The notes under the pieces: model-generated | What the model saw: only the letters and a program-made list of their open reading frames with translations | What the model was told of the DNA's origin: nothing | The model's database searches: none | Program-made: the position numbers and the translations under genes | Assembly (NCBI RefSeq): GCF_034190915.1 | Contig: NW_026947545.1 | Span: forward strand, 806,001-870,000 | Direction of reading: 5' to 3' | Length of the DNA: 64,000 bases | Source: Cavia porcellus | Lineage: Eukaryota; Chordata; Mammalia; Rodentia; Caviidae | Part shown: positions 25,038 to 37,291 of the stretch, piece after piece | Numbering within the stretch: the first letter of the stretch is position 1 | How the letters are laid out: each line of letters starts with the position of its first letter

Positions 25038-28000
25038 AAAAGCACCGCGGGGTTGTCACCATGCGGAGGTCAGGGAACATGCAGTGGCAATGTAGGATAG
25101 GTTTCTGAAAAACATCGCGGGGTGTTGTGCATTGTATGGGTGTGTAAAATTACATTCACTAGTAGGGTTGAGAAAAACATCACGGGGTGGTGTGAATCAG
25201 AGGGTCTGAATTAGGATAGGCAGTGAGTGGCAATGTAGGATGGAGAAAAGCACCGCGGGGTGGTCAGCATGTGGAGGTCAGGGAACATGCAGTGGCAATA
25301 TAGGATATGTTTCTGAAAAACATCGCGGGGTGGTGCGCATTGTATGGGTGTGTAACATTACATTCACTAGTAGGAGTGAGAAAAACATCGTGGGGTGGTG
25401 CGCATTGTATGGGTGTGTAACATTACATTCACTAGTAGGATTGAGAAAAACATCACAGGGTGGTGTGAATCCGTGGGTCTGAATTAGGATAGGCTGTGAG
25501 TGGCAATGTAGGATGGAGAAAAGCAACGCGGGTTGGTCAGCTTGTGGAGGTCAGGGACCATGCCGTGGCAATGTAGGATAGGTTTCTGAAAAACATCTCG
25601 GGGTGGTGCGCATTGTATGGGTGTGTAAAATTACATTCACTAGTAGGAGTGAGAAAAACATCACGAGGTGGTGTGAATCGGAGGGTCTGAATTAGATTAG
25701 GCAGTGAGTGGCAATGTACGATGGAGAAACGCACCAAGGGGTAGTCAGCATGGGGAGGTCAGGGAACATGCAGTGGCAATATAGGATAGGTTTCTGAAAG
25801 ACATCACGGGGTGGTGCGCATTGTATGGGTGTGTAACATTACATTCACTAGTAGGAGTGAGAAAATCATCACGGGCTGGTGTGAATCGGAGGGTCTGAAT
25901 TAGGATAGCCAGTGAGTTGCAATGTAGGATGGAGAAAAGAACCGCAGGGAGGTCAGCATGGGGAGGTCAGGGAACATGCAGTGGCAATGTAGGATAGGTT
26001 TCTGAAAAACATTGCGGGGTGGTGCGCATTGTATGGGTGTGTAACTTTACATTCAGTAGTTGGAGTGAAAAAAACATCACGGGGTGGTGTGAATCGGAGG
26101 GACTGAATTAGGATAGGCAGTGAGTGGCAATATAGGATGGAGAAAAGCACAGCGGGGTGGTCATCATGGGGAGGTCAGAGAATCTGCATTGGCAATGTAG
26201 GATAGGTTTCTGAAAAACATCGCGGAGTGGTGCGCATTGTATGGGTGTGTAACATTACATTCACTAGTAGGAGTGAGAAAAAATCACGGGGTGGGTGAAT
26301 CGGAGGGTCTGAATTAGGATAGGCAGTGAGTGGCAATGTAGGATGGAGAAAAGCACCGCGGGGTGGTCAGCATGGGCAGGTCAGGGAACATGCAGTGGCA
26401 ATGTAGGATAGGTTTCTGAAAAACATCGCGGGGTGGGGCGCATTGTATGGGTGTGTAACATTATATTCACTAGTAGGAGTGAGAAAAACATCGTGGGGTG
26501 GTGCGCATTTTATGGGTGTGTAACATTACACTCACTATTAGGAGTGATAAAACATCACGGTTTGGTGTGAATCGGAGGGCCTGAAATAAAATAGGAAGTG
26601 AGTGGCAATGTAGGATGGAGAAAAGCACCACGGGGTGGTCAGAATGGGGAGGATAGGGAACATGCAGTGGCAATGTAGGATAGGTTTCTGAAAAACATCG
26701 CGGGGTGGTGCGCATTGTATGGGTGTGTAACATTACATTCACTAGTAGGAGTGAGAAAAACATCACGGGGTGGTGCACATTCTATTGGTGTGTAACATTA
26801 GATTCACTAGTAGGAGTGAGAAAAACATCACGGGGTGGTGCAAATCTGAGGGTCTGAATTAGGATAGGCAGTGAGTGGCAATGTAGGATGGAGAAAAACA
26901 CCGTGGGTTGGGCAGCTTGTGGAGGTCAGGGGCCATGCAGTGGCAATGTAGGATAGGTTTCTGAAAAACATCTCGGTGTGGTGCGCATTGTATGGGTGTG
27001 TAAAATTACATTCACTAGTAGGATTGAGAAAAACATCACGGGGTGGTGTGAATCGGAGGGTCTGAATTAGGATAGGCAGTGAGTGGCAATGTACGATGGA
27101 GAAACGCACCAAGGGGTGGTCAGCATGGGGAGGTCAGGGAACATGCAGTGGCAATGTAGGATATGTTTCTGAAAAACATCGCGGGGTTGTGCACATTGTA
27201 TGGGTGTGTAACATTACATTCACTAGTAGGAGTGAGAAAAACATCACGGGGTGGTGCGCATTGTAAGGGTGTGTAAAATTACATTCACTAGTAGGAGTGA
27301 GAAAAACATCGTGGGGTGGTGCGCATGGTATGTTTGTGTAACAATACATTCACTAGTAGGAGTGAGAAAAACATCACGGGGTGGTGTGAATCGGAGGGAC
27401 TGAATTAGGATAGGCAGTGAGTGGCAATGTAGGGTGGAGAAAAGCACCGCGGGGTTGTCACCATGCGGAGGTCAGGGAACATGCAGTGGCAATGTAGGAT
27501 AGGTTTCTGAAAAACATCGCGGGGTGTTGTGCATTGTATGGGTGTGTAAAATTACATTCACTAGTAGGGTTGAGAAAAACATCACGGGGTGGTGTGAATC
27601 GGAGGGTCTGAATTAGATTAGGCAGTGAGTGGCAATGTACGATGGAGAAACGCACCAAGGGGTGGTCAGCATGGGCAGGTCAGGGAACGTGCAGTGGCAA
27701 TGTAGGATAGGTTTCTGAAAAACATCGCGGGGTGGTGTGCATTGTATGGGTGTATAACATTACATTCACTAGTAGGGGTGAGAAAAACATAACGGGGTGG
27801 TGTGAATTGGAGGGTCTGAATTAGGATAGGCAGTGAGTGGCAATGTAGGATGGAGAAAAGCACCGCTGGGTGGTCAGCATGGGGAGGTCAGGGAACATGC
27901 AGTGGCAATGTAGGATAGGTTTCTGAAAAACATCGCCGAGGGGTGCGCATTGCCTGTGTCTGTAACATTACATTCACTAGTAGGAGTGAGAAAAACATCA

Positions 28001-28896
28001 TGGGGTGGTGTGAATAGGAGGGTCTGAATTAGGATAGGCAGTGAGTGGCAATGTAGGATGGAGAAAAGCACCGCGGGGTGGTCAGCATGGGGAGGTCAGG
28101 GGACATGCACTGGCAATGTAGGATAGGTTTCTGAAAAACATCGCAGTGTGGTGCGCATTGTATGGGTGTGTAACATTACATTCACTAGTAGGAGTGAGAA
28201 AAACATCACGGGATGGTGTGAATCGGAGGGTCTGAATTAGGATAGCCAGTGAGTTGCAATGTAGGATGGAGAAAAGAACCGCAGGGAGGTCAGCATGGAT
28301 AGGTCAGGGAACATGCAGTGGCAATGTAGGATAGGTTTCTGAAAAACATTGCGGGGTGGTGTGCATTGTATGGGTGTGTAACATTACATTCAGTAGTAGG
28401 AGTGAGAAAAACATCACAGGATGGTGTGAATCGGAGGGACTGAATTAGGATAGGCAGTGACTGGCAATATAGGATGGAGAAAAGCACCGCGGGGTGGTCA
28501 GCATGGGGAGGTCAGGGAACATGCAGTGGCAATTTAGGATATGTTTCTGAAAAACATGGCGGGGTGGTGCGCATTGTAAGTGTGTGTAACATTACATTCT
28601 CTAGTAGGAGTGAGAAAAAATATCACGGGGTGTTGTGAATCGGAAGGTCTGAATTAGGATAGGCAGTGAGTGGCATTGTAGGGTGGAGAAAAGCACCGCG
28701 GGGTGGTCACCATGGGGAGGTCATGGAACATGCAGTGGCAATGTAGGATAGGTTTCTGAAAAACATCGCGTGGTGGTGTGCATTGTATGGGTGTGTAAAA
28801 TTACATTCACAAGTAGGGGTGGGAAAAACATCACGGGGTGGTATGAATCGGATGGTCTGAATTAGGATAGGCAGTGAGTGGCAATGTAAGATGGAG

Positions 28897-30481
28897 AAAA
28901 GCACCGCGGGGTGGTCACCATGGGGAGGTCAGGGAACATGCAGTGGCAATGTAGGATAGGTTTCTGAAAAACATCGCAGAGTGGTTCGCATTGCCTGTGT
29001 CTGTAACATTACATTCACTAGTAGGAGTGAGAAAAACATCATGGGGTGGTGTGAATAGGAGGGTCTGAATTAGGATACGCAGTGAGTGGCAATGTAGGAT
29101 GGAGAAAAACACCGCGGGGTGGTCAGCATGGGGAGGTCAGGGGACATGCACTGGCAATGTAGGATAGGTTTCTGAAAAACATCGCAGTGTGGTGCGCATT
29201 GTATGGGTGTGTAACATTACATTCACTAGTAGGAGTGAGAAAAACATCGCGGGGTGTTGCGCATTGCATGGGTGTGTAAAATTACATTCACTATTAGGAG
29301 TGAGAAAAACATCACGGGCTGGTGTGAATCGGAGGGTCTGAATTAGGATAGCGAGTGAGTTGCAATTTGGATGGAGAAAAGCACCGCAGGGAGGTCAGCA
29401 TGGGGAGGTCAGGGAACATGCAGTGGCAATGTAGGATAGCTTTCAGAAAAACATCACGGGGTGGTGCGCATTGTATGGGTGTGTAACATTCAATTCACTA
29501 GTAGGAGTGAGAAAAACATCACGGGTTGGTGTGAATCGGATGGTCTGAATTAGAATAGGCAGTGAGTGGCAATGTAGGATGGAGAAAAGCACTGTGGCGT
29601 GGTCAGCATGGGGAGGTCAGGGAACATGCAGTGGCAATGTAGGATAGGTTTCTGAAAAACAACGCGGGGTGGTGTGCATTGTATGGGTGTGTAACATTAT
29701 ATTCACTAGTAGGAGTGAGAAAAAACATCACGGGGTGGTGTGAATAGGAGGGTCTGAATTAGTATAGGCAGTGAGTGCCAATGTAGGATGGAGAAAAGGA
29801 CCGCGGTTTGGTCAGCATGGGGAGGTCACGGAATATGAAGTGGCAATGTAGGATAGGTTTCCGAAAAACATCGCGGGGTGGTGCGCATTGTATGGGTGTG
29901 TAACATTAAATTCACTAGCACGAGGGAGAAAAACATCACGGGGTGGTGTGAATCGGAGGGTCTGAATTAGGATAGGCAGTGAGTGGCAATGTACGATGGA
30001 GAAAACAACGGCGGGTTGGTCAGCATGGAGAGGTCAGGGAACATGCAGTGGCAATGTAGGATAGGTTTCTGAAAAACATCGCGGGGTGTTGCGCATTGTA
30101 TGGGTGTGTAACATTACATTCACTAGTAGGAGTGAGAAAAACATCACGGGGTTTAGCGCATTGTATTGGTGTGTAACATTACATTCACTAGTAGGAGTGA
30201 GAAAAACATCACGGGGTGGTGTGAATCTGAGGGTCTGAATTAGATAGGCGGTGAGTGGCAATGTAGGCTGGAGAAAAGCACCGCGGGGTGGTCAGCATGG
30301 GGAGGTCAGGGAACATGCAGTGGCACTGTAGGATAAGTTTCTGAATAACATCGCCGAGTGGTGCGCATTGCATGTGTGTGTAACATTACATTCACTAGTA
30401 GGAGTGAGAAAAACATCACGGGGTGGTGTGAATCGGAGGGTCTGAATTAGGATAGGCTGTGAGTGGCAATGTAAGATGGAG
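28897..30481 (+). repeat. Seven-monomer tandem duplication, copy a (1,585 bp)
   Basis: The monomers have lengths 208, 272, 208, 209, 208, 272 and 208 bp. The block is followed directly by a second copy. Both carry private variants not found in the matching part of copy 1 (16993-18577), such as AAAACAACGCGGGG near 29657 and GTGAGTGCCAATG near 29773. The duplication therefore happened after copy 2 had acquired these changes. Confidence 0.93.
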
Positions 30482-32066
30482 AAAAGCACCGCGGGGTGGT
30501 CACCATGGGGAGGTCAGGGAACATGCAGTGGCAATGTAGGATAGGTTTCTGAAAAACATCGCAGAGTGGTTCGCATTGCCTGTGTCTGTAACATTACATT
30601 CACTAGTAGGAGTGAGAAAAACATCATGGGGTGGTGTGAATAGGAGGGTCTGAATTAGGATACGCAGTGAGTGGCAATGTAGGATGGAGAAAAACACCGC
30701 GGGGTGGTCAGCATGGGGAGGTCAGGGGACATGCACTGGCAATGTAGGATAGGTTTCTGAAAAACATCGCAGTGTGGTGCGCATTGTATGGGTGTGTAAC
30801 ATTACATTCACTAGTAGGAGTGAGAAAAACATCGCGGGGTGTTGCGCATTGCATGGGTGTGTAAAATTACATTCACTATTAGGAGTGAGAAAAACATCAC
30901 GGGCTGGTGTGAATCGGAGGGTCTGAATTAGGATAGCGAGTGAGTTGCAATTTGGATGGAGAAAAGCACCGCAGGGAGGTCAGCATGGGGAGGTCAGGGA
31001 ACATGCAGTGGCAATGTAGGATAGCTTTCAGAAAAACATCACGGGGTGGTGCGCATTGTATGGGTGTGTAACATTCAATTCACTAGTAGGAGTGAGAAAA
31101 ACATCACGGGTTGGTGTGAATCGGATGGTCTGAATTAGAATAGGCAGTGAGTGGCAATGTAGGATGGAGAAAAGCACTGTGGCGTGGTCAGCATGGGGAG
31201 GTCAGGGAACATGCAGTGGCAATGTAGGATAGGTTTCTGAAAAACAACGCGGGGTGGTGTGCATTGTATGGGTGTGTAACATTATATTCACTAGTAGGAG
31301 TGAGAAAAAACATCACGGGGTGGTGTGAATAGGAGGGTCTGAATTAGTATAGGCAGTGAGTGCCAATGTAGGATGGAGAAAAGGACCGCGGTTTGGTCAG
31401 CATGGGGAGGTCACGGAATATGAAGTGGCAATGTAGGATAGGTTTCCGAAAAACATCGCGGGGTGGTGCGCATTGTATGGGTGTGTAACATTAAATTCAC
31501 TAGCACGAGGGAGAAAAACATCACGGGGTGGTGTGAATCGGAGGGTCTGAATTAGGATAGGCAGTGAGTGGCAATGTACGATGGAGAAAACAACGGCGGG
31601 TTGGTCAGCATGGAGAGGTCAGGGAACATGCAGTGGCAATGTAGGATAGGTTTCTGAAAAACATCGCGGGGTGTTGCGCATTGTATGGGTGTGTAACATT
31701 ACATTCACTAGTAGGAGTGAGAAAAACATCACGGGGTTTAGCGCATTGTATTGGTGTGTAACATTACATTCACTAGTAGGAGTGAGAAAAACATCACGGG
31801 GTGGTGTGAATCTGAGGGTCTGAATTAGATAGGCGGTGAGTGGCAATGTAGGCTGGAGAAAAGCACCGCGGGGTGGTCAGCATGGGGAGGTCAGGGAACA
31901 TGCAGTGGCACTGTAGGATAAGTTTCTGAATAACATCGCCGAGTGGTGCGCATTGCATGTGTGTGTAACATTACATTCACTAGTAGGAGTGAGAAAAACA
32001 TCACGGGGTGGTGTGAATCGGAGGGTCTGAATTAGGATAGGCTGTGAGCGGCAATGTAGGATGGAG
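30482..32066 (+). repeat. Seven-monomer tandem duplication, copy b (1,585 bp)
   Basis: This is the direct repeat of 28897-30481; I saw no difference in the parts compared. The join lies in sub-repeat A just before 30482, where the type with GGCTGTGAGTGGCAATG passes into the type with GTAAGATGGAG. At the right edge the equivalent A reads GGCTGTGAGCGGCAATG and GTAGGATGG. The exchange was in register, so monomer phase is kept. Confidence 0.93.
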
Positions 32067-35000
32067 AAAAGCACCGTCGGGTGGTCAGCATGTGGAGGTC
32101 AGGGAACATGCAGTGGCAAGGTAGGATATGTTTCTGAAAAACATTGCGGGGTGGGGCGCATTGTATGGGTGTGTAACATTATATTCACTAGTAGGAGTGA
32201 GAAAAACATCGTGGGGTGGTGCGCATTTTATGGGTGTGTAACATTACACTCACTATTAGGAGTGATAAAACATCACGGTTTGGTGTGAATCGGAGGGCCT
32301 GAAATAAGATAGGAAGTGAGTGGCAATGTAGGATGGAGAAAAGCACCACGGGGTGGTCAGAATGGGGAGGACAGGGAACATGCAGTGGCAATGTAGGATA
32401 GGATTCTGAAAAACATCGCGGGGTGGTGCGCATTGTATGGGTGTGTAACATTACATTCACTAGTAGGAGTGACAAAAACATCACGGGGTGGTGCACATTG
32501 TATTGGTGTGTAACATTAGATTCACTAGTAGGAGTGAGAAAAACATCACGGGGTGGTGCGAATCCGAGGGTCTGAATTAGGATAGGCAGTGAGTGGCAAT
32601 GTAGGATGGAGAAAAACACCGTGGGTTGGGCAGCTTGTGGAGGTCAGGGGCCATGCAGTGGCAATGTAGGATAGGTTTCTGAAAAACATCTCGGTGTGGT
32701 GCGCATTGTATGGGTGTGTAAAATTACATTCACTAGTAGGAGTGAGAAAAACATCACGGGGTGGTGTGAATCGGAGGGTCTGAATTAGGATAGGCAGTGA
32801 GTGGCAATGTACGATGGAGAAACGCACCAAGGGGTGGTCAGCATGGGGAGGTCAGGGAACATGCAGTGGCAATGTAGGATAGGTTTCTGAAAAACATCAC
32901 GGGGTGGTGCGCATTGAATGGGTGTCTAACATTACACTCACTAGTAGGAGTGAGAAAAACATCACGGGCTGGTGTGAATCGGAGGGTCTGAAATAGGATA
33001 GTCAGTGAGTTGCAATGTAGGATGGAGAAAAGCACCGCAGGGAGGTCAGCATGGGGAGGTCAGGGAACATGCAATGGCAATGTAGGATAGGTTTCTGAAA
33101 AACATTGCTGGGTGGTGCGCATTGTATGGGTGTGTAACATTACATTCACTAGTAGGAGTGAGAAAAACATCAGGAGGTGGTGTGGATCGGAGGGTCTGAA
33201 TTAGGATAGGCCGTGAGTGGCAATGTAGGATGGAGAAAAGCACCGCGGGTTGGTCAGTATGTAGAGGTCAGGGAACATGCAGTGGCAATGTAGGATAGGT
33301 TTCTGAAAAACATCGCGGGGTGGTGCGCATTTTATGGGTGTCTAAAATTACATTCTCTTGTAGGAGTGAGAAAAACATCACAGGGTGGTGCGCATTGTAT
33401 GGGTGTGTAACATTACATTCACTAGTAGGAGTGAGAAAAACATCACGGGGTGGTGTGAATCTGAGTATCTGAATTAGATAGGCAGTGAGTTGCAGTGTAG
33501 GATGGAGAAAAGCACCGTGGGGTGGTCAGCATGGGGAGGTCAGGGAACATGCAGTGGCAATATAGGATAGGTTTCTGAAAAACATCGCGGGGTGGTGTGC
33601 ATTGTATGGGTGTGTAACATTACATTCACTAGTAGGAGTGAGAAAAACATCACGGGGTGGTGTGAATCTGAGGGTCTGATTTAGGATAGGCAGTGAGTGG
33701 CAATGTAGGATGGAGAAAAGCACCGCGGGGTGGTCAGCATGGGCACATCAGGGAACATGCAGTGGCAATGCAGGATAGGTTTCGGAAAAACATCGCGGGG
33801 TGGTGCTCATTATATGGGTGTTTAAGATTACATTCACTAGTAGGGGTGAGAAAAACATCACGGGGTGGTGCGCATTGTATGTGTGTGTAACGTTACATTC
33901 ACTAATAGGAGAGAGAAAAACATCACCTGGTGGTGTGAATCTGAGGGTCTGAATTAGGATAGGCAGTGAGTGGCAATGTAGGATGGAGAAAAGCACCGCG
34001 GGATGGTCAGCATTGGCAGGTCAGGGAACATGCAGTGGCAACGTAGGATAGGTTTCTGAAAAACATCGCGGGCTGGTGCGCATTGTATGGGTGTGTAACA
34101 TTACATTCACTAGTAGGAGTGAGAAAAACATCACGGGATGGTGTGAATCGGAGGGTCTGAATTAGGATAGCCAGTGAGTTGCAATGTAGGATGGAGAAAA
34201 GAACCGCAGGGAGGTCAGCATGGGGAGGTCAGGGAACATGCAGTGGCAATGTAGGATAGGTTTCTGAAAAACATTGTGGGGTGGTGCGCATTGTATGGGT
34301 GTGTAAATTACATTCTGTAGTAGGAGTGAGAAAAACATCACGGGGTGGTGTGAATCGGAGGGTCTGAATTAGGATAGGCAGTGAGTGGCAATGTAGGATG
34401 GAGAAAAGCACCGCGGGGTGGTCAGCATGGGGAGGTCAGGGAACATGCAGTGGCAATGTAGGGTAGGTTTCAGAAAAACATCACGGGGTAGTGTGTATTG
34501 TATGGGTGTGTAACATTACATTCTCTAGTAGGAGTGAGAAAAACATCGTGGGGTGGTGTGCATTTTATGGGTGTGTAACATTACATTCACTAGTAGGAGT
34601 GAGAAAAACATCGTGGGGTGGTGTGCATTTTATGGGTGTGTAACATTACATTCTCTAGTAGGAGTGAGAAAAAACATCACGGGGTGTTGTGAATCGGAGG
34701 GTCTGAATTAGGATAGGCAGTGAGTGGCAATGTAGCGTGGAGAAAAGCACCGCGGGGTGGTCACCATGGGGAGGTCAGGGAACATGCAGTGGCAATGTAG
34801 GATAGGTTTCTCAAAAACATCGCAGGGTGGTGTGCATTGTATGGGTGTGTAACATTACATTCACTAGTAGGGGTGAGAAAAACATCACGGGGTGGTGTGA
34901 ATCGGAGGGTCTGAATTAGGATAGGCAGTGAGTGGCAATGTAGGATGGAGAAAAGCACTGCGGGATGGTCAGCATGGGCAGGTCAGGGAACATGCAGTGG

Positions 35001-35158
35001 CAACGTAGGATAGGTTTCTGAAAAACATCGCGGGCTGGTGCGCATTGTATGGGTGTGTAACATTACATTCAGTAGTAGGAGTGAGAAAAACATCACAGGG
35101 TGGTATGAATCGGAGGGACTGAATTAGGATAGGCAGTAAGTGGCAATATAGGATGGAG

Positions 35159-36534
35159 AAAAGCACAGCGGGGTGGTCAGCATGGGGAGGTCAGGAAGAT
35201 GCATTGGCAATGTAGGATAGGTTTCTGAAAAACATCGCGGAGTGGTGCGCATTGTATGGGTGTGTAACATTACATTCACTAGTAGGAGTGAGAAAAACAT
35301 CACGGGGTGGGTGAATCAGAGGGTCTGAATTAGCATAGGCAGTGAGTGGTAATGTAGGATGGAGAAAAGCACCGCGGGGTGGTCAGCATGGGGACGTCAG
35401 GGAACATGCAGTGGCAATGCAGGGTAGGTTTCTGAAAAACATCACGGGGTGGTGTGCATTGTATGGGTGTGTAACATTACATTCTCTAGTAGGAGTGAGA
35501 AAAACATCGTGGGGTGGTGCGCATTGTATGGGTGTGTAACATTACATTCACTAGTAGGAGTGAGAAAAACATCACGGGGTGTTGTGAATCGGAGGGTCTG
35601 AATTAGGATAGGCAGTGAGTGGCAATGTAGGGTGGAGAAAACCACCGCGGGGTGGTCACCATGGGGAGGTCAGGGAACATGCAGTGGCAATGTAGGATAG
35701 GTTTCTGAAAAACATTGCGGGGTGGTGTGCATTGTACGGGTGTGTAACATTACATTCACAAGTAGGGGTGAGAAAAACATCACGGGGTGGTGTGATTCGG
35801 AGGATCTGAATTAGGATAGGCAGTGAGTGGCAATGTAGGATGGAGAAAAGCACCGCGGGGTGGTCACCATGGGGAGGTCAGGGAACATGCAGTGGCAATG
35901 TAGGATAGGTTTCTGAAAAACATCGCAGAGTGGTGAGCATTGCCTGTGTCTGTAACATTACATTCACTAGTAGGAGTGAGAAAAACATCATGGGGTGGTG
36001 TGAATAGGAGGGTCTGAATTAGGATACGCAGTGAGTGGCAATGTAGGATGGAGAAAAGCACCGCGGGGTGGTCAGCATGGGGAGGTCAGGGGACATGCAC
36101 TGGCAATGTAGGATAGGTTTCTGAAAAACTTCGCAGTGTGGTGCGCATTGTATGGGTGTGTAACATTACATTCACTAGTAGGAGTGAGAAAAACATCGTG
36201 GGGTGGTGCGCATTGCATGGGTGTGTAAAATTACATTCACTATTAGGAGAGAGAAAAACATCACGGGGTGGTGTGAATCTGAGGGTCTGAATTAGGATAG
36301 GCAGTGAGTGGCAATGTAGGATGGAGAAAAGCACCGCGGGATGGTCAGCATGGGCAGGTCAGGGAACATGCAGGGGCAACGTAGGATAGGTTTCTGAAAA
36401 ACATCGCGGGCTGGTGCGCATTGTATGGGTGTGTAACATTACATTCAGTAGTAGGAGTGAGAAAAATATCACAGGGTGGTGTGAATCGGAGGGACTGAAT
36501 TAGGATAGGCAGTGAGTGGCAATATAGGATGGAG
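35159..36534 (+). repeat. Domain 3 unit of 6 monomers (1,376 bp)
   Basis: Intervals are 206, 273, 208, 208, 273 and 208 bp. The sequence parallels the start of the next unit at an offset of 1,376 bp (for example 35365 to 36741 and 35638 to 37014). It then returns to the anchor after the ABCC monomer at 36054, where the longer units continue. It is the shortest unit in the window. Confidence 0.88.
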
Positions 36535-37148
36535 AAAAGCACAGCGGGGTGGTCAGCATGGGGAGGTCAGGAAGATGCATTGGCAATGTAGGATAGGTTT
36601 CTGAAAAACATCGCAGAGTGGTGCGCATTGTATGGGTGTGTAACATTACATTCACTAGTAGGAGTGAGAAAAACATCACGGGGTGGGTGAATCAGAGGGT
36701 CTGAATTAGGATAGGCAGTGAGTGGAAATGTAGGATGGAGAAAAGCACCGCGGGGTGGTCAGCATGGGGACGTCAGGGAACATGCAGTGGCAATGGAGGG
36801 TAGGTTTCTGAAAAACATCACGGGGTGGTGTGCATTGTATGGGTGTGTAACATTACATTCTCTAGTAGGAGTGAGAAAAACATCGTGGGGTGGTGCGCAT
36901 TGTATGGGTGTGTAACATTACATTCACTAGTAGGAGTGAGAAAAACATCACGGGGTGTTGTGAATCGGAGGGTCTGAATTAGGATAGGCAGTGAGTGGCA
37001 ATGTAGGGTGGAGAAAACCACCGCGGGGTGGTCACCATGGGGAGGTCAGGGAACATGCAGTGGCAATGTAGGATAGGTTTCTGAAAAACATCGCGGGGTG
37101 GTGTGCATTGTACGGGTGTGTAACATTACATTCACAAGTAGGGGTGAG

Positions 37149-37221
37149 AAAAACATCACGGGGTGGTGTGAATCGGAGGGTCTGAATTAGGATAGGCAGT
37201 GAGTGGCAATGTAGGATGGAG
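37149..37221 (+). repeat. Sub-repeat A (73 bp), consensus example
   Basis: It opens with AAAAACATCACGGGGTGGT, continues through GAATCGGAGGGTCTGAATTA and ends in GTGGCAATGTAGGATGGAG. Both ends have counterparts in B: the opening box, and the GTGGCAATGTAGGAT block. This shows A and B descend from one unit of about 70 bp. A was never seen duplicated on its own, unlike C. Common variants are CATCATGG and CATCACAGG (loss of the CpG), GGGACTG for GGGTCTG, and the 1-bp-shorter GGTGGGTGAATC form. Confidence 0.9.
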
Positions 37222-37291
37222 AAAAGCACCGCGGGGTGGTCAGCATGGGGAGGTCAGGGAACATGCAGTGGCAATGTAGGATAGGTTTCTG
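37222..37291 (+). repeat. Sub-repeat B (70 bp), consensus example
   Basis: It opens with AAAAGCACCGCGGGGTGGT, which contains the palindrome CCGCGG (a SacII site). It continues with CAGCATGGGGAGGTCAGGG and then GTGGCAATGTAGGATAGG, the block shared with A. The B interior around GGTCAGGGAACATGCAGTGG looks like the least variable part of the monomer, judged by eye and not measured. The first base run (AAAAGCAC, AAACGCAC, AAACCAC, AAAACAC) is a useful type marker for monomers within the HORs. Confidence 0.9.

Larger units (their letters stand above)
21943..34950 (+). repeat. Domain 2 HOR, copy 2 (56 monomers, 13,008 bp)
   Basis: This follows copy 1 monomer by monomer from 21943 to 34950 (equivalent to 10378-21462). 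The offset is 11,565, rising to 11,566 after a one-monomer replacement near 23.4 kb, 11,904 after an additional 338-bp monomer at 24700-25037, 13,489 after a 1,585-bp tandem duplication, and falling to 13,488 after a one-base loss near 34305 (TGTAAATTACATT). It lacks the last two monomers of the 50-mer and passes into domain 3 at 34951. Confidence 0.9.

Noticed and set aside
37222..37291. Nuclear-receptor half-site AGGTCA and a p53-like GAACATGCAG in sub-repeat B
   Set aside because: Both are short, imperfect or half sites expected by chance in a repeat; nothing else supports regulation here.
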